8,126 bases of DNA, taken from contig CATWBR010000198.1 in assembly GCA_958349075.1 (NCBI GenBank), positions 1 to 8,126 on the forward strand, written 5' to 3'. Below the pieces are notes generated by a model. The model did no database searches, was not told the origin of the DNA, and saw only the letters and a program-made list of their open reading frames with translations. Source of the stretch: an uncultured Clostridium sp. (GTDB taxonomy: Bacteria; Bacillota; Clostridia; Lachnospirales; Lachnospiraceae). The position numbers and the translations under genes were made by a program. Of this stretch, positions 6,497 to 8,126 are shown in pieces; position 1 is the stretch's first letter, and every line of letters starts with the position of its first letter.

Positions 6497-6876
6497 CTGC
6501 CATCTCCTCCTTTTCCATCCGCCGTCTCCTGTCCTCTGTTCTCCAGCACCATCTTAGCAGATATCCTGACATTACTCCATTGCTCCTGGCGTACTTCCAA
6601 AACATGGGCTGCCCCTTTACAAAACTTTCCACAGCGCCACGGTTTGACAACCTCTTTATCCACAACGAAAAGTTCCTTGTCCAGATATACCGCACAGATA
6701 GGAAAACGCATAAAACATGTATGGATACACGATACACGTTTCAAAAAAAGTCCTTCTTCCATTTCTATCTGTTTTCGGCCCATCAGCCCCCAAAACCGCG
6801 TGCAGAAATTATCTGCTATCGATACATTTTCCAGAATCAGCCCAGAATCATCATCGGCTCTCATACAGTATTTCAT
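6493..6876 (-). CDS. DUF192 family protein
   Basis: A 127-residue protein with the DUF192 hallmarks: FWGLMGRK at residues 28-35, EEGLFL at 40-45, then IHTCFMRFPI at 51-60 and YLDKE at 64-68. The molecular function of DUF192 is unknown. Many members carry a secretion signal; this one does not and appears cytoplasmic. DUF192 genes are, to my knowledge, common next to tadC in Gram-positive Tad loci, which fits the position here. It is unusually cysteine-rich for its size (Cys4, 25, 50, 54, 61 and two near 87-91). The start is uncertain: ATG at 6876 with AGGTGG eight bases upstream (6885-6890) is preferred, while a GTG at 6888 would add four residues. The gene follows tadC after 13 bases, and its stop overlaps the coiled-coil gene start as ATGA. 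Confidence 0.82.
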   Translation of the reverse strand: MKYCMRADDDSGLILENVSIADNFCTRFWGLMGRKQIEMEEGLFLKRVSCIHTCFMRFPICAVYLDKELFVVDKEVVKPWRCGKFCKGAAHVLEVRQEQWSNVRISAKMVLENRGQETADGKGGDGR

Positions 6877-6889
6877 TGTTCTCACCACC

Positions 6890-7792
6890 TTAAAACATGG
6901 ACATCATCTTAGGGACAGCAGGTCCCATGATGACAATCATCATAACCGGAAAGATAAAAACGCTCAGGGGCAGCAGCATTTTCACGGGTATTTTCTGAGC
7001 CTGCTCTTCCGTTTTCATCCGTCTTAAGTTACGCATTTCTTTAGCCTGTGCAGTCAAAATATTTTTGAGTGATATCCCCAGCTCATCGGCCTGTATCACT
7101 GCTCCTACAAAAACATTAATCTCGTCGAGTCCGCATCGGCGCGACATCTCCTCCAATGCCGCCCTCCGGCTCTGTCCCAGTCCCATAGAGCGCACGGCTA
7201 TCAGAAACTCCTCCGTCAAAGGTCCCTGGCACTGCTCCGTGATGTACTGCATTGCCTGGCTGAACCCCAGTCCGGCTTCCACGCTGATACTCAGCAAATC
7301 TAAAATTTCCGGAAACTGTTTTTCTATTTTCTCCCTTCTCCTGGCCGCTTTCCCCGACGCGCTAAAACGCAGGATTGCATAAAGCGCATACACGCCGAAG
7401 CCGGCGGACAAAGGCATATTGATCCCCGTTATGAATCCATAATACAAGCCGGCCAGACCGCCGCCGCCCATCAGCAAAAACTGAAGCGCAATGTATTCTT
7501 CCGGTTTCATATTGAATCCGCTCTGATACATCAGAAGAGAAATTCTTTCCTTATCCTGGCTGCTCACAGGAAGAAAAGAGCCAATCCGGGCAAGCAGTCT
7601 GCCCATCACCGCTTTCAGAAACCGCAAGAGGAAAAAACCTTGGTACCGTTTCCCCTTCTCTCTGCTTTCCTTTCCCAGCAGTTCCACCGCATTCAGCTGA
7701 GCCTGAAGCGCCATTTCTTTTCTTTCCAAAAGAAATAAGACGGTACAGTATATACAGATCCCCGTACTTATTACCGCAATCCAATCTCTCAT
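6890..7792 (-). CDS. tadC: TadC, type II secretion F-domain inner-membrane platform protein of the Tad/Flp pilus
   Basis: A 300-residue polytopic membrane protein. Predicted membrane segments lie at about residues 4-22, 101-122, 126-142 and 270-294. Between the last two is the cytoplasmic T2SSF domain, beginning QFPEILDLLSISVEAGLGF at 159-177 and including GAVIQADELG at 230-239, a typical TadB/TadC pattern. With TadB it forms the membrane platform on which the TadA ATPase drives pilin assembly. The order in the operon (before DUF192 and the TadE-like genes) and the extra N-terminal segment favour TadC over TadB; TadB and TadA would be expected upstream, outside the window. GGAGG at 7801-7805 precedes the ATG at 7792 with 8-base spacing. 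The preceding transglutaminase-like gene stops only 3 bases earlier. Length is normal for the family. Confidence 0.9.
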   Translation of the reverse strand: MRDWIAVISTGICIYCTVLFLLERKEMALQAQLNAVELLGKESREKGKRYQGFFLLRFLKAVMGRLLARIGSFLPVSSQDKERISLLMYQSGFNMKPEEYIALQFLLMGGGGLAGLYYGFITGINMPLSAGFGVYALYAILRFSASGKAARRREKIEKQFPEILDLLSISVEAGLGFSQAMQYITEQCQGPLTEEFLIAVRSMGLGQSRRAALEEMSRRCGLDEINVFVGAVIQADELGISLKNILTAQAKEMRNLRRMKTEEQAQKIPVKMLLPLSVFIFPVMMIVIMGPAVPKMMSMF

Positions 7793-7795
7793 ACC

Positions 7796-8126
7796 CTATA
7801 CCTCCAGAGGTTTGTGGTGACTGCCCATCTCTTCTTCTCTCAGAAACAGCCATCTGTTTTCAGATACATTCTTGTTCCAGGTGATGTCAACATATCTCCA
7901 CTGGCCATCCAGCAGCACTCTGTTCCAGGCATGATCCGCACCGTACACAATCTCACACTCCAGTCCTCTGCTGGCGCAGAGCGCCTGAAAAATCCGGGCG
8001 TAGCCGTTACACACTGTCTTGCCGGTCTCAAAGGCACTGTATACATAAATATTTTTTAGGCTGTAATCATATTCAAACTGGTCGTATGTCCACTGATAGA
8101 CTTCCATTGCCTTGTCATAATCTCCC
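7796..8126 (-). CDS. Transglutaminase-like cysteine protease superfamily protein, C-terminal fragment (5' end beyond window)
   Basis: An open frame enters from the window edge and ends at the TAG at 7796-7798, giving about 109 residues of C-terminal sequence. It carries a transglutaminase-core catalytic triad: Cys in KTVCNGYA (codon 8011-8009), His in DHAWNRV (codon 7933-7931) and Asp in YVDITWN (codon 7888-7886). The spacing and the HAWN and DxTW motifs fit the bacterial transglutaminase/protease-like group (COG5279-like). The substrate is unknown. Catalysis could be peptide-bond cleavage or isopeptide formation, and the sequence does not tell which. Its tight spacing to tadC (3 bases) puts it in the same transcript. 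An in-frame ATG at 8107 exists, but the frame remains open upstream of it and the core domain would be incomplete, so it is not taken as the start. Confidence 0.83.
   Translation of the reverse strand, partial: GDYDKAMEVYQWTYDQFEYDYSLKNIYVYSAFETGKTVCNGYARIFQALCASRGLECEIVYGADHAWNRVLLDGQWRYVDITWNKNVSENRWLFLREEEMGSHHKPLEV

Noticed and set aside
1..8126. Frameshifts or pseudogenes at the junctions between the pilus and redox genes
   Set aside because: Every gene fully inside the window has an intact frame, motifs to its end and a plausible binding site; nothing suggests a broken gene at either junction.

Overview
The window reads as one long minus-strand transcription unit from a Gram-positive anaerobe, most likely a member of the Clostridia (a Lachnospiraceae-like genome is my best guess). 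The reasons are the clostridial form of the Tad/Flp pilus locus (TadC, a DUF192 protein, two TadE-like proteins, a TadG-like protein), strong AGGAGG-type ribosome binding sites and a nickel carbon monoxide dehydrogenase of the anaerobic type. Genes abut or overlap along the whole window. No non-coding stretch is longer than about 25 bases, and I see no RNA gene, insertion sequence, CRISPR array, promoter or terminator.

In transcription order (high to low coordinates) the layout is: the 3' part of a transglutaminase-like protein (8126-7796, cut by the window edge); the pilus inner-membrane platform protein TadC (7792-6890); a DUF192 protein (6876-6493); a 477-residue cytoplasmic coiled-coil protein with a DivIVA-like start and four tandem 35-residue repeats (6496-5063); the carbon monoxide dehydrogenase CooS (5040-3148); its four-cluster ferredoxin CooF (3138-2692); an FAD/NAD(P)-dependent oxidoreductase (2695-1379); two TadE-like pseudopilins (1382-846 and 856-155); and the first 48 codons of a TadG-like protein (144-1, cut by the window edge).

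The surprising feature is the architecture. A complete CO-dehydrogenase electron module (CooS, CooF, flavin oxidoreductase) sits inside a Tad pilus operon and is coupled to it by an ATGA stop/start overlap at the downstream junction. On paper CooS passes electrons to CooF and then to the flavoprotein, which would reduce NAD(P)+. No hydrogenase, acetyl-CoA synthase or nickel-insertion gene is visible. The CooS keeps every metal-cluster ligand I can place, but by motif spacing it lacks the second-shell histidine and lysine considered essential in characterised CO dehydrogenases. It may therefore be slow, altered or different in activity. The pilus genes on either side look intact, so this is either an in-frame operon insertion that was kept or a real functional link between a redox module and an envelope-spanning pilus.
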